From the NCBI GenBank assembly GCA_035445085.1, contig DAOMQA010000005.1:62001-126000 (forward strand): a DNA stretch of 64,000 nt, given 5' to 3'. The position numbers were made by a program, and so were the translations under genes. This DNA is from JBDHXE01 sp035445085 (GTDB lineage Bacteria; Bacteroidota; Ignavibacteria; Kapaibacteriales; UBA2268). Below are positions 53,297 to 62,418 of this stretch, piece after piece (position 1 is the first letter of the stretch; every line of letters begins with the position of its first letter). Below the pieces are notes generated by a model. It was given only the letters and a program-made list of their open reading frames with translations. It made no database searches and was not told where the DNA came from.

Positions 53297-54942
53297 CTTT
53301 TGATTTCAAAAAGTTGGTTAAACAATGTGTTGATTTTCGAAAGCAACTTTTTGTCTTTGTTCGTCAGAAATTGTCGCGTCAAATCGGTAATGGAATTGTG
53401 TAACAAAATTTCGTTTTTGTTATTCCAATCTATTTTTTTAAACGGAATACTTGCAATTGGTTTTTCGGAAAACTCAACAATGTTCCCTTTTACAATACCG
53501 TTGCATTTAAGCCAATCAAAAATTATTGCTTGGTTGAGATATGCTAAAATATATTCAATACTTTCTTTGGTTCCAGATTTCCTAAAAATAGCCGTTACGT
53601 CTTGTGTCGGGAAAACTCTGCCTTCCACTAACGCAAAACGGAAATAATCTTTGTTTGAAATGCGCTCTTTACAGGGAACAAAAATTCGTTGCTCGACCTT
53701 ACTGAACAAATTGAAATTTCTCAAGAAAACCCATTCCCAATAATTTATTTTTCGGTTGTATTGATAGCGTTTCTCTAAATCAGTTTTGTACTTCTGAAAA
53801 TGCGTATAAAAGTTTGGATATATTTTTTGGAGTTCACTTTCTTCTAATCTATAATTGATGAAAATGTATTTTGTAATGCGTTGAGCAAAAAATGGTGTTA
53901 AATCTTTTGCTTTAACCACGTTAATTGTTGCGGATTTCTCGGCTCTATTTAATTCGTATCCGTTCACTTGAAACGCTTTGTCTAAACCGCTGACCAATCC
54001 GTTTCCAATGTCGCAGATTTCACCAATAGTGTGAAATTCCGTTTTTTCTTCGTCAAAAAAACTAAGTAATGAGGTCGGATTTTGTTTTTGACAAACTATT
54101 TCTAATTGTTGCAATTCTTCCTTTACTTCATCACTTTGTAACAACCAACGTTCATTTGTTTTGAAATGTGAAACTTGCAAGTATTCAGCATCTTTGAGCG
54201 GAATTTGGTTTTGTAAATTTTCAAGTATTTCAGCAGTCAGACGTTGATTAGCATAAAACTTTACAACCTTAATACTTCGACTACGCTCAGTACAAGTTTT
54301 GCCTGTTTTTTGTTTGCTTTTTATAAACTTAAAAATGACGATGGAAACAGTAACTTTGTCAAAAATTGGCGTCTCATTAAAATGATAAATTTCTTCAAAA
54401 TAGCCGTTTTGCACCATATAATTTCGCAACGAAATGGAATGAGTTGTATTCATCCAGTACTCAGGGCAAATAAAAATTAATTGTCCGTTTTCATTTAGTA
54501 ATTCAATGGATTTAAGAATGAAAATGTACAGATAATCGCAAAGCGAATTGAAATATTTATTCCAAATAGGATTAGTAGAAAGTTCTTGTTTTAATTTATC
54601 TTCCAAATTTTTCCAACGTATATATGGAGGGTTCCCGATAATTAAATCAAACTTGTCGTCAATGTTTGCAGAAACAAAACTTTCGTAACAAACAAAGGGA
54701 AAATTGGTCGCTAAATCTGGGTCAATTTCAAAAGCGTCTAGATTGTTATAACCTTTTTGTTGTAACGTTTCCAAAAAGACGCCCTCGCCACAAGATGGTT
54801 CTAAAATTTTTGAATTAGCAGAAATACGTTGAACTGAGCTTGTTGAAGTTTCAGCCAATCCAACCATAAAATCAGCCACTACTTTTGGTGTAAAGTATTG
54901 CCCGAATTTATTTTTGCTATTCTGTTTTACTACTACTTCCAT
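53293..54942 (-). CDS. Type II N6-adenine DNA methyltransferase, HincII-type partner
   Basis: A 549-residue gamma-class amino-methyltransferase. KFGQYFTPKVVADFMVGLAE is followed by the SAM motif ILEPSCGEGVFLETL and the catalytic NPPY in LIIGNPPYIRWKNLE. The C-terminal half is the target-recognition region. It should protect the HincII-like site. An in-frame TCTERSRS segment near residues 217-224 is encoded by a repeat-like hairpin (54274-54297). ATG 54942; the upstream small gene overlaps by 26 bases. Confidence 0.88.
   Translation of the reverse strand: MEVVVKQNSKNKFGQYFTPKVVADFMVGLAETSTSSVQRISANSKILEPSCGEGVFLETLQQKGYNNLDAFEIDPDLATNFPFVCYESFVSANIDDKFDLIIGNPPYIRWKNLEDKLKQELSTNPIWNKYFNSLCDYLYIFILKSIELLNENGQLIFICPEYWMNTTHSISLRNYMVQNGYFEEIYHFNETPIFDKVTVSIVIFKFIKSKQKTGKTCTERSRSIKVVKFYANQRLTAEILENLQNQIPLKDAEYLQVSHFKTNERWLLQSDEVKEELQQLEIVCQKQNPTSLLSFFDEEKTEFHTIGEICDIGNGLVSGLDKAFQVNGYELNRAEKSATINVVKAKDLTPFFAQRITKYIFINYRLEESELQKIYPNFYTHFQKYKTDLEKRYQYNRKINYWEWVFLRNFNLFSKVEQRIFVPCKERISNKDYFRFALVEGRVFPTQDVTAIFRKSGTKESIEYILAYLNQAIIFDWLKCNGIVKGNIVEFSEKPIASIPFKKIDWNNKNEILLHNSITDLTRQFLTNKDKKLLSKINTLFNQLFEIKR
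54274..54297. repeat. In-frame palindromic repeat (TERSRS-type) inside methylase gene
   Basis: On the minus strand the imperfect inverted repeat has arms ACTTGTACT and AGTCGAAGT around a GAGCGT loop and translates as TCTERSRS. I recall the same hexapeptide turning up in unrelated Bacteroidota proteins, as expected for a small mobile REP-like element that can be tolerated in coding sequence. Only one copy is seen in this window. Confidence 0.55.
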
Positions 54943-55168
54943 TTAAAAACCCTATTTCGGCAAAGTTACACTTTTTTCGTTTTTGTTCTGTTACGGCTTC
55001 TTCGGGCGTAAGTTTGATTTCTTTTTTCCTAACAAGACAAGTAGTGTAATATGCCTCCTTGTCTTTAAGGGTTTTAGTTATTATGCTTTTTTCAAGTTTT
55101 TCAATCTGTTCTTGTGAAAATTGAGTTAGCTTATAATTACTGTCTTTTAGAATTTCTGCTATTGTCAT
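54917..55168 (-). pseudogene. Short ORF resembling the N-terminus of an HSDR_N-type restriction protein
   Basis: An 83-residue frame beginning MTIAEILKDSNYKLTQFSQE. Its first 60 residues, up to VRKKEIKLTPEEAV, look like the N-terminal end of Bacteroidota type I restriction subunits, in which VRQLY normally follows. Here the sequence changes to a Lys-rich tail and stops inside the methylase start. It may be a truncated gene joined to the HincII-like pair, or a small accessory protein. No function is claimed. Confidence 0.45.
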
Positions 55169-55244
55169 TTGCCATTTCCGATTTACGATAGCAAATGTTC
55201 TTCGGTCGTTTCAATTCCGAACTTTCAATTTAGCACGGTCGTCC

Positions 55245-55259
55245 GTTAGCATTGCTAAC
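55245..55259. repeat. Hairpin at the right edge of the restriction-modification island
   Basis: Perfect 7-bp inverted repeat GTTAGCA-T-TGCTAAC. It lies where the higher-G+C island gives way to AT-rich sequence. A related GTTAGC occurs at the left side (about 52450), but the cores do not fit an integron attC consensus. Confidence 0.4.
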
Positions 55260-55340
55260 AACTATTTTATATAATCATTTTTTAATTATTAATACAAGGT
55301 CTAATTTTTTCAAATTTAATTTAAGATTAATAGCTACAAT

Positions 55341-56300
55341 TTATTTTAGAATTTTACCATTAGACATAAATACTTCATCGTCAAATAGTATAGTTGGCTT
55401 TTCGATAATACAACTTAAGCGAATAGGAATATCTGTATTCCCTCCCAATCTTCTGTTATTTCCAAATGCTACAAAACACGTAGTTAGCGCTGATTCAGTC
55501 TCATAAAAATCATTCGATACTAAAGCACGTGGATTAATACCCAGCCCAAATTCTGATAGGTTACGGGCTTCTTCACCATACTTATTTAAGATTTTAGCTA
55601 AATACTTAGCATCATCCCCATCACCAGATATTTTTGTGGCAATTCCATTCTCGATTTGTATACTTACAGTATTTTTTAGAATCCCTATTTGCTCAATATA
55701 TCCATCTATCACTAAAGTTCCATTAGTCTTTGCATCAATAGGTGATACAAAAACTTTTGTAGAAGGTATTATCCCTGTCTCCCCTATTTTCTTTAAAATA
55801 CCAGTTACTGAAAATACTTCTCTGCCTTTTATAGGCAATGAAATATCGACGCCAGTTTTAGATTCAATTCTGACAATAGATGTATTTTTAAGTAATTCTT
55901 CATATTTCTGAACATTATTATTCAATTCATCTATATCTACTTGTAGACAACGATTTAGCCCATCTTCTGATATTGGGGGCAATATTGCCACTCTAATCCC
56001 TAAATTAGAAATATCCTTTAACATATTAGAATGGAACATAGGAATGTCAGCAACAACTAACATTGTATCAACTGCCTTAGATGCCTCATAAATTATATTA
56101 GGAAGTTCGTCCAATTCGACAGCGGTATTTATTTCCATATAAAACGCATCTTTGGTAATCTTCCTAGTTAATTCAAGGATATGTAGACCCACCTCTTGCT
56201 TTTTACTATCCGAGATTATCAAAATACTTTCATCTTCGTTTAAACAAAGATAATCCTTAATAAGTACATTTATAGCACGTTTCAACTTTAATGAAGCCAT
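55341..56300 (-). CDS. Aminopeptidase T/M29-like family protein
   Basis: A 319-residue protein resembling the leucyl aminopeptidase (aminopeptidase T, M29-like) family. The N-terminal half is a DxxLLVVSD-type Rossmann-like domain (ESILIISDSKKQEVGLHI). The C-terminal half includes ESKTGVDISLPIKGRE, RNLSEFGLGINPRA and FVAFGNNRRLGGNTD. The catalytic metal residues of true M29 peptidases cannot all be matched, so activity is uncertain. It stands alone between the restriction-modification island and pepD, with 285 bases of mostly AT-rich upstream sequence. Confidence 0.75.
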   Translation of the reverse strand: MASLKLKRAINVLIKDYLCLNEDESILIISDSKKQEVGLHILELTRKITKDAFYMEINTAVELDELPNIIYEASKAVDTMLVVADIPMFHSNMLKDISNLGIRVAILPPISEDGLNRCLQVDIDELNNNVQKYEELLKNTSIVRIESKTGVDISLPIKGREVFSVTGILKKIGETGIIPSTKVFVSPIDAKTNGTLVIDGYIEQIGILKNTVSIQIENGIATKISGDGDDAKYLAKILNKYGEEARNLSEFGLGINPRALVSNDFYETESALTTCFVAFGNNRRLGGNTDIPIRLSCIIEKPTILFDDEVFMSNGKILK

Positions 56301-56539
56301 AATAAAAACCTAATTTCAATTAATATCAACAATTCTTTTTTATCAAAACGAACTTATAATAATCAACATTCAACAAAACATAGCTAAATAGTAGATATCT
56401 TTTCCTAACATCTATTTCATCTTTTAGATTTTGGTCTTATTTTGGAATTTAAAAACAAAATCTTTTTAGTTTGTATAAATTAATCGCTAAGTTCGATACA
56501 AATATATAAATTTTTAATTTATTAATATCAAAAAAAATA

Positions 56540-56560
56540 AGCCTGTATAAAATACAGGCT
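56540..56560 (-). terminator. Intrinsic terminator of pepD
   Basis: Perfect 9-bp stem (AGCCTGTAT at 56540-56548 with ATACAGGCT at 56552-56560) and a 3-base loop. On the minus strand it is followed by a T-run (the A-run at 56531-56537 read in reverse). Confidence 0.85.
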
Positions 56561-56585
56561 ATTAATTTACAGAAAAAATATAATC

Positions 56586-58046
56586 TTATTTCTTAGGTGT
56601 ATTTTTAATTACTTCGACCAAAAATTCCCACGTCTTATTTGTAGAACTTATAGATACTTTTTCTTGTGGTGAGTGTACATCTTCTAAAGTCGGTCCAAAA
56701 GAAAGCATATCCATACCTAAATATTTTTCACCAATTAAGCCACATTCTAAGCCTGCATGTATAACTAATATTTCTGGTTCGTTGCCAAACATTTTAGCAT
56801 ATATGCCTTTGGCATGTTCCAAAATTGGCGAATGTATATTTGGTTGCCAAGCTGGGTAGCCAGCACCACCAGATACTTTAGCCCCGCCTAATTCCATTGC
56901 ACTTTTAATTTTCCCAGCCATATCAATTTTTTCTGATTCCATTGATGAACGTTGGCTTGTTAGTACTTCAATAGTGCTTTCTTTCGTTTCTACAATTGCA
57001 AAGTTAGATGACGTTTGAACTAATCCGTCAATATCTGGGCTCATTCTGTAAACGCCATGGTGAATAGCATTGAACGAATTAATAATATTTTTTTGCGATT
57101 GTAAGGATAGTACTCTTGAAGGCATGTTACTTGTAGCATATTCAACTTTTACACCTGGTTCCACCGACGAATATTCAGATGTAAGCGTCTCGCTAAATTG
57201 TTTTACAGCTTGTTCAAATTCATTCACTTGCTTGTTAGCAACTACTAAATTTACAAATGCTTCACGTGGAATAGCGTTATGTTTGCTACCGCTATTAAAA
57301 TCGCTTAACCTAAAATCAATATTTTCTTGTAATACAAACAATAATCTTGACATAAATTTTGCGGCATTTCCTCTTCCTTCGTGAATATTTATTCCTGAGT
57401 GTCCACCCCTTAAATTAGTAATACTTAATTTATAGGCAGTATATTCGCTTGGTACAGTTTCAGCAGTATAAGGGTAAATTCCTAATGTATTCATTCCGCC
57501 TGCACAACCAATTGTGAATGTTCCGTCTTCTTCTGAGTCTAAATTAATTAATATATCGGATTTTAATAAGTTTGTCCCTAATTGAATAGCTCCAGTTAGC
57601 CCTGTTTCCTCGTCTAATGTTAATAATAACTCTAAGGCAGGGTGCGGTATATCTGTAGAATCCAACAGAGCCATGCCCATTGCTACGCCTACTCCGTTAT
57701 CAGCGCCTAAAGTTGTTCCTTTCGCCTTTACCCAATCGCCATCAATATAAGGTTGAATAGCATCGTTATCAAAGTCAAATTCTACGTCTGCATTTTTTTC
57801 GCAAACCATATCAATATGCCCTTGTATACAGACAACTTTTCTATCTTCCATTCCAGCTGTTGCAGGCTTTCTGACAACAAAATTACCTATTTCATCTTCT
57901 TGAATTTCAAACCCCTTGTCTTTAGCCCATCCCTTAATATAAGCGGCTATTTTTTCTTCTTTCTTAGATGGTCTTGGATATTTTGTAATTTCTTCAAAAT
58001 AGTACCAAACCTTTTCAGGTGCTAAATTGCCTAATATTCTAGACAT
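56586..58046 (-). CDS. pepD: Aminoacyl-histidine dipeptidase (Xaa-His dipeptidase) PepD
   Basis: M20-family zinc dipeptidase of 486 residues, normal for PepD. Metal and catalytic motifs are VCIQGHIDMVCEK, GTTLGADNGVGVAMGMALLD, LLLTLDEETGLTGA, NLDSEEDGTFTIGCAGG and VIHAGLECGLIGEKY. It releases amino acids from dipeptides such as Xaa-His. The strong AAGGAGAT ribosome-binding site lies within the end of the PqqD-like gene, which overlaps its start by 8 bases. Confidence 0.94.
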   Translation of the reverse strand: MSRILGNLAPEKVWYYFEEITKYPRPSKKEEKIAAYIKGWAKDKGFEIQEDEIGNFVVRKPATAGMEDRKVVCIQGHIDMVCEKNADVEFDFDNDAIQPYIDGDWVKAKGTTLGADNGVGVAMGMALLDSTDIPHPALELLLTLDEETGLTGAIQLGTNLLKSDILINLDSEEDGTFTIGCAGGMNTLGIYPYTAETVPSEYTAYKLSITNLRGGHSGINIHEGRGNAAKFMSRLLFVLQENIDFRLSDFNSGSKHNAIPREAFVNLVVANKQVNEFEQAVKQFSETLTSEYSSVEPGVKVEYATSNMPSRVLSLQSQKNIINSFNAIHHGVYRMSPDIDGLVQTSSNFAIVETKESTIEVLTSQRSSMESEKIDMAGKIKSAMELGGAKVSGGAGYPAWQPNIHSPILEHAKGIYAKMFGNEPEILVIHAGLECGLIGEKYLGMDMLSFGPTLEDVHSPQEKVSISSTNKTWEFLVEVIKNTPKK

Positions 58047-58422
58047 TTTCTATCTCCTTTTTAATGTTTATAAACTTTATAAAACCATTTCTATATAAGT
58101 TTTGAATAAATACAATAACTCTTTCATTTATTTCAATTTCGTTACTAAACTTTGAGCTAAGTAAATTAATTATATCTGTAACAGAATTTTTATCATCAAT
58201 AAGTTCCCAAGTACTTGAACCTAAAACATCTAGATTAGCCCTAATATATGGATTTGTCAAATATGGTTGGAGTAACTTACCCAATATTCTATCTTTAAAT
58301 CTTGGCACTAAAACATCAATTAAGTTTTCTTCTCTATATTTATATTTGTATAAACGCGTAGGTACTAATTCTAATAGATTATGTTTCGTTTTAGTATTCT
58401 TTTCTTTAATCATAAACCCCAT
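58039..58422 (-). CDS. PqqD-like family protein
   Basis: Protein of about 127 residues. After a basic segment (LLELVPTRLYKYKYREENL) comes the PqqD core: LDVLGSSTWELIDDKNSVTDI, then LLSSKFSNEIEINERVIVF and IQNLYRNGFIKF. PqqD proteins are winged-helix peptide-binding (RRE) domains that present precursors to radical-SAM enzymes; none is nearby. The open frame extends to ATG 58479, but ATG 58422 leaves room for a promoter after the hairpin at 58504-58536. It overlaps pepD by 8 bases. Confidence 0.75.
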   Translation of the reverse strand: MGFMIKEKNTKTKHNLLELVPTRLYKYKYREENLIDVLVPRFKDRILGKLLQPYLTNPYIRANLDVLGSSTWELIDDKNSVTDIINLLSSKFSNEIEINERVIVFIQNLYRNGFIKFINIKKEIENV

Positions 58423-58503
58423 TAATTCAATATAACTAATGATACTTATATTAACGACAACATTTATTGAATATTTCAAAATAATTAATTGATTACAATT
58501 TTT

Positions 58504-58536
58504 ATAAAAAAAGAAAGGAGTATATAATACCCCTCT
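58504..58536 (-). terminator. Intrinsic terminator of the TPR/multi-TM gene
   Basis: On the minus strand GGGGTAT pairs with ATACTCC around a 3-base loop (58517-58533), extended by A-T and G-T pairs and followed by a run of seven T's. It lies 50 bases after the stop at 58586. Confidence 0.75.
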
Positions 58537-58585
58537 TATAATTTATATCTGCTCTATTCAATTTAATAGATAAAAGTAAACTATT

Positions 58586-60373
58586 CTATTTACAAAGGTT
58601 CTCTAAATTTTTTGCCGATTGTGCATTTCCAAATTTTGCTGCTTGTACCCAATCTTTACAAGCTAAATCATTCCTACCCAGGGTATAGTATAAATTGCCT
58701 CTATTATGGTGGGCATCAGCAAAATTAGGATTAATATTAATTGCCGCACTAAAGTCAGCCATTGCTTTGTCATAATCTTTTAGGAGCAGATATGTATAGC
58801 CTCTATTATTGAGAGCGGCTATATCTCTATTATTTAAAGATAAAGCTCTGTTCATTAATTTAATTGCAGTTTTATAATCATGTGCAATTCCCGCAACAAC
58901 CCCTAAGGTCATAATAGCTTTATAATTTGTAGGCTGAATTTTTATAGCTCTTTCTAAGTCTTTAGCCGATAACCTATATTCACCTCGCTGTTGATAAGCA
59001 ACGCCCCTATCCACTAGAGCTTCTAAGTAGTCTGGATATAGTTCCAAAGATTTATTTATATCCCTAAAGCTCTCTTCCGCTTTGCCTATGGTTCTAAAAG
59101 AAACTCCTCTATTATAATACGCCATAGCTGACTTAGGATTTTCTTCTATAACCCTTCCATACAAGGTAAATGGGTTTTTGTATGTGGTAGAATAAGAATA
59201 TGTATGAAAAGCATAAAATGCAATTAATAATAATAACAGATATTTTCTATTATTTTTTTTCTCATCATCTAAGAAATTAGATAAAATAGGTACTAATATA
59301 AATACAAACCCAAGTATAGGCAAATAGGCACGGTGTTCTAAATAACTATATGCATGTTCCCCTAAGCCATGCTTAAACATTAGAGTCGGCACTAAAAAAA
59401 AGAATATCCAAAGAATACCAAAAGAAATAATTTTAAAGTCAGCATTTTTATAAAAGTATAAATAAAATGACAGACCTGCTAATATCAGGAATCCAGAAAA
59501 TGTAACAAAAGTAGAAAAATCAGCCATTGGGGAAAGCTTTGCCCCTAATATAAATTTCGATATAAATTCAAAGACAGTAGGTAAGTTTGCCATTAAATTA
59601 TCCATATTATATATAGTATCTCCATAGCTTACCTTGATGGCGCCAGACCTCATATAGAAGTAAAATAGTATAGACGAAACCCATAATATAAATGGCAATT
59701 TAAGTTTGTTTAGTGAAAATTCGTCTGTTTTGTTAATATAATAGTACAAGATAAACAATGCTGGAGTAACGGCTGCTACTTCTTTTGAAAATAGGGCTGC
59801 TATAAATAATAAAGAGCTATAATATAAGTACTTATTATTATTTTTATTAATATAATCTATCCAATTTATAAATGAAGCAAATATAAAAGTAGCTACTAAT
59901 AAATCACCCAGAGCCGGTATCCAAGCTACTGAATGTACAAATAATGGGTTTACAGCAAATATTAAACTAAGAATTAAAGAAATCGTATTATTACTTTGAA
60001 CTTTCTTTAAAAACACAAAAACTAAGATAGAGTTTATTATATGAACAATTAAGTTCATAGAGTGGTATATTGTAGTATCAGGTTTTACCCCCATAAATTG
60101 AGTTTCAATAATAAATACTACTGTTTGCATTGGTCTATAAAATGGACTATTTAATCCCTTAATGAAGGCATCTGTTTTAAATGCTTCTGGAATATTAGAT
60201 AATTGTTTTAAAAAATCAAAGTTACCAATTAAGAGAAGTTTATCGTCTAAACCAGAAAAATCAAAATTAAAGACCTTTATATAGGCAATTAACACTAAGA
60301 CTGATATTATTATATATGGTGTATATCCACTACTAAGTTTATCCAAAAAGTTGCTACTATTTATTTTACTCAT
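58586..60373 (-). CDS. TPR protein with N-terminal multi-TM glycosyltransferase-like domain
   Basis: A 595-residue protein with two parts. Residues about 15-385 hold around ten hydrophobic helices with FDFSGLDDKLLL after the first, INSPFYRP-like and SLILAVNPLFVHSVAWIP segments typical of TMTC/GT-C proteins. Residues about 400-595 are four or five TPRs (MAYYNRGVSFRTIGKAEESF, EALVDRGVAYQQRGEYRLSA, AALNNRGYTYLLLKDYDKAM and ADAHHNRGNLYYTLGRNDLA). Relatives act as protein O-mannosyltransferases in animals; bacterial roles are unknown. Confidence 0.85.
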   Translation of the reverse strand: MSKINSSNFLDKLSSGYTPYIIISVLVLIAYIKVFNFDFSGLDDKLLLIGNFDFLKQLSNIPEAFKTDAFIKGLNSPFYRPMQTVVFIIETQFMGVKPDTTIYHSMNLIVHIINSILVFVFLKKVQSNNTISLILSLIFAVNPLFVHSVAWIPALGDLLVATFIFASFINWIDYINKNNNKYLYYSSLLFIAALFSKEVAAVTPALFILYYYINKTDEFSLNKLKLPFILWVSSILFYFYMRSGAIKVSYGDTIYNMDNLMANLPTVFEFISKFILGAKLSPMADFSTFVTFSGFLILAGLSFYLYFYKNADFKIISFGILWIFFFLVPTLMFKHGLGEHAYSYLEHRAYLPILGFVFILVPILSNFLDDEKKNNRKYLLLLLIAFYAFHTYSYSTTYKNPFTLYGRVIEENPKSAMAYYNRGVSFRTIGKAEESFRDINKSLELYPDYLEALVDRGVAYQQRGEYRLSAKDLERAIKIQPTNYKAIMTLGVVAGIAHDYKTAIKLMNRALSLNNRDIAALNNRGYTYLLLKDYDKAMADFSAAININPNFADAHHNRGNLYYTLGRNDLACKDWVQAAKFGNAQSAKNLENLCK

Positions 60374-60512
60374 TTTTATTGCTATTTATATTTAAAATTT
60401 TAAATGTACAAAATATCATAACTTGCTAAAATATCATAAATACAAATGTAATTTGTAATAAACTTTTCAACAAACTATTTCTTTCAAAATTATGCTGTGC
60501 TCATAATAAAAA

Positions 60513-60545
60513 AAAACCTTCTGAATTAATTTTTCAGAAGGTTTT
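60513..60545 (-). terminator. Intrinsic terminator of the E2 gene
   Basis: Perfect 13-bp stem: AAAACCTTCTGAA at 60513-60525 with TTCAGAAGGTTTT at 60533-60545, 7-base loop. On the minus strand it is followed by a long T-run. Confidence 0.92.
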
Positions 60546-60562
60546 CAATGTCTATTATTAAA

Positions 60563-62305
60563 TTACAATGAAATTGTATTTTCGTTCATAGATTCTAAGT
60601 TCTTGACTACAGCAGCTAATGTTTGTCCAGCTAACATACCATCAACAACTCTATGATCGTAAGTAATAGAAACGTACATCATATGGCGAACAACAACTAT
60701 ATCATTGCCTTCAATTTCCATAACAACGGGACGTTTCTTAATAGCACCAACACCAAAGATAACAACTTGAGGTTGGTTGATTACAGGAGTGCCAAATAAA
60801 GTACCGAAAGTACCTACATTTGTTAGAGTAATGGTACCACCTTGAATTTCATCTGGATTTAACTTTTTGTTTCTAGCTCTTGAAGCTAAATCTTGAATAG
60901 AATAAGAAATTCCTTTAAGATTTAACATATCAGAACCTTTGATGACAGGAACAATCAAGTTTCCATCTGGTAACGCAGTTGCGATACCAAGATTTATTCT
61001 TCTATGCTTTAATATATTTTTGCCATCAACACTTACGTTTACCATTGGATATTGGCGAACGGCATCAATTACAGCTTGAGCAAAAAATGGAGTATAAGTT
61101 AATTTATATCCTTCACTCTTTTCAAAGCTACCTTTATGTTTGTTTCTATAATTCACAATATTTGTTACATCAACTTCGCTAACACTTGTAACATGAGCAG
61201 AAGTATGCTTAGAATAAACCATATGTTCAGAAATTAATTGTCTAATTCTATCCATTGGTATTACTTCATAATCAGCACCTGCTGGTATATTCACTTGTGG
61301 TTTTGAAGGAGCAACTGGAGCTGGGGCAGCTTTTGGAGCAACTGGAGCTGGAGCTGGAGCAACAACTGCAGTAGGTGCTACACTTGCCACAGTGGCAGCC
61401 GGAGTAACGCCTTTGTTATTTATATAATTTAATAAATTTTCCTTAGTTACTCTACCGTCAATACCAGTACCTTTTATAGTAAGTAATTCTTCTAAGAAAA
61501 TGCCATTTTGTTCAGCAATACTTTTTACTAATGGCGAGAAGAAATTGCCTTCATATCTTGTAGGTATTTCTTTTGTTCCACTTGTAATATTTTGAATAGG
61601 AGTAGTAGCAACTGGTGTTGGTACAACAACTGGAGCTGGAGTAGCTATAGCTTGAGCAACAGTTTCTTGTTTTGCTGGAACAGAGTGAACGGACACATTT
61701 GCATTAGTCGAAATTTTCGCAATAGGTGTTCCAACTTCTACAGTTTCATTTTCTTTAACTAATATTTCAGCTAATACACCATCTACTGGTGAAGGTACTT
61801 CACTATCAACTTTATCAGTTGATATTTCTAATATCATTTCATCACGTTCTACTTTGTCACCTGCTTTCTTAAGCCATTTAGTAACAGTTCCTTCTTGAAG
61901 TGATTCGCCCATTTTTGGCATTACTACTTGTACAAAGTTCTCATTTGAAGGGGTAAGAGTAGGAGCAACAACTGGTTCTTCTTTTGTAATAATTGGAGTT
62001 GGGGCTGGGCTAACAGTCTCTACTAAAGGCGCCTGTACTATTGGAGTAGCACTACTTGCTTGTGAGGCTTCTGTTTCGATATAAGCTATAATTGAACCAA
62101 CTTCAACAGTTGTTCCTTCTTGCACTAAAATCTCAGTCAAAATACCAGAATTAGGTGCTGGAACTTCAGTATCAACTTTATCAGTTGATATTTCTAAAAT
62201 CATTTCATCGCGTTCTACAGTATCTCCAACCTTCTTAATCCACTTGGTAATTGTTCCTTCTTGAAGTGATTCGCCCATTTTCGGCATTACTACTTCGATT
62301 TTCAT
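60563..62305 (-). CDS. 2-oxo acid dehydrogenase E2 (dihydrolipoyl acyltransferase) with two lipoyl domains
   Basis: A 580-residue E2 core component. Two N-terminal lipoyl domains carry the lipoylation lysine in EISTDKVDTEVPAP and EISTDKVDSEVPSP. Pro/Ala-rich linkers lead to an E1/E3-binding domain (SPLVKSIAEQNGIFLEELL) and the acyltransferase domain ending in ITYDHRVVDGMLAGQTL, with catalytic histidine and aspartate. Whether it serves pyruvate, 2-oxoglutarate or branched-chain oxo acids cannot be decided. AAAGGGAGAC precedes the ATG. No E1 or E3 gene is adjacent. Confidence 0.92.
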   Translation of the reverse strand: MKIEVVMPKMGESLQEGTITKWIKKVGDTVERDEMILEISTDKVDTEVPAPNSGILTEILVQEGTTVEVGSIIAYIETEASQASSATPIVQAPLVETVSPAPTPIITKEEPVVAPTLTPSNENFVQVVMPKMGESLQEGTVTKWLKKAGDKVERDEMILEISTDKVDSEVPSPVDGVLAEILVKENETVEVGTPIAKISTNANVSVHSVPAKQETVAQAIATPAPVVVPTPVATTPIQNITSGTKEIPTRYEGNFFSPLVKSIAEQNGIFLEELLTIKGTGIDGRVTKENLLNYINNKGVTPAATVASVAPTAVVAPAPAPVAPKAAPAPVAPSKPQVNIPAGADYEVIPMDRIRQLISEHMVYSKHTSAHVTSVSEVDVTNIVNYRNKHKGSFEKSEGYKLTYTPFFAQAVIDAVRQYPMVNVSVDGKNILKHRRINLGIATALPDGNLIVPVIKGSDMLNLKGISYSIQDLASRARNKKLNPDEIQGGTITLTNVGTFGTLFGTPVINQPQVVIFGVGAIKKRPVVMEIEGNDIVVVRHMMYVSITYDHRVVDGMLAGQTLAAVVKNLESMNENTISL

Positions 62306-62418
62306 TTAGATAGTCTCCCTTTTGAATTTCTAATTTAATAAGTTTTAATAAAATTACATAAACACTATAATTACGATTTTATTGTAATTATTCAATTTCA
62401 TATATAGTCTTAAACTAT

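Noticed and set aside
53300..53647. 115-codon plus-strand frame in the restriction-modification island
   Set aside because: It is antisense to the methylase C-terminus, with no recognisable motif.
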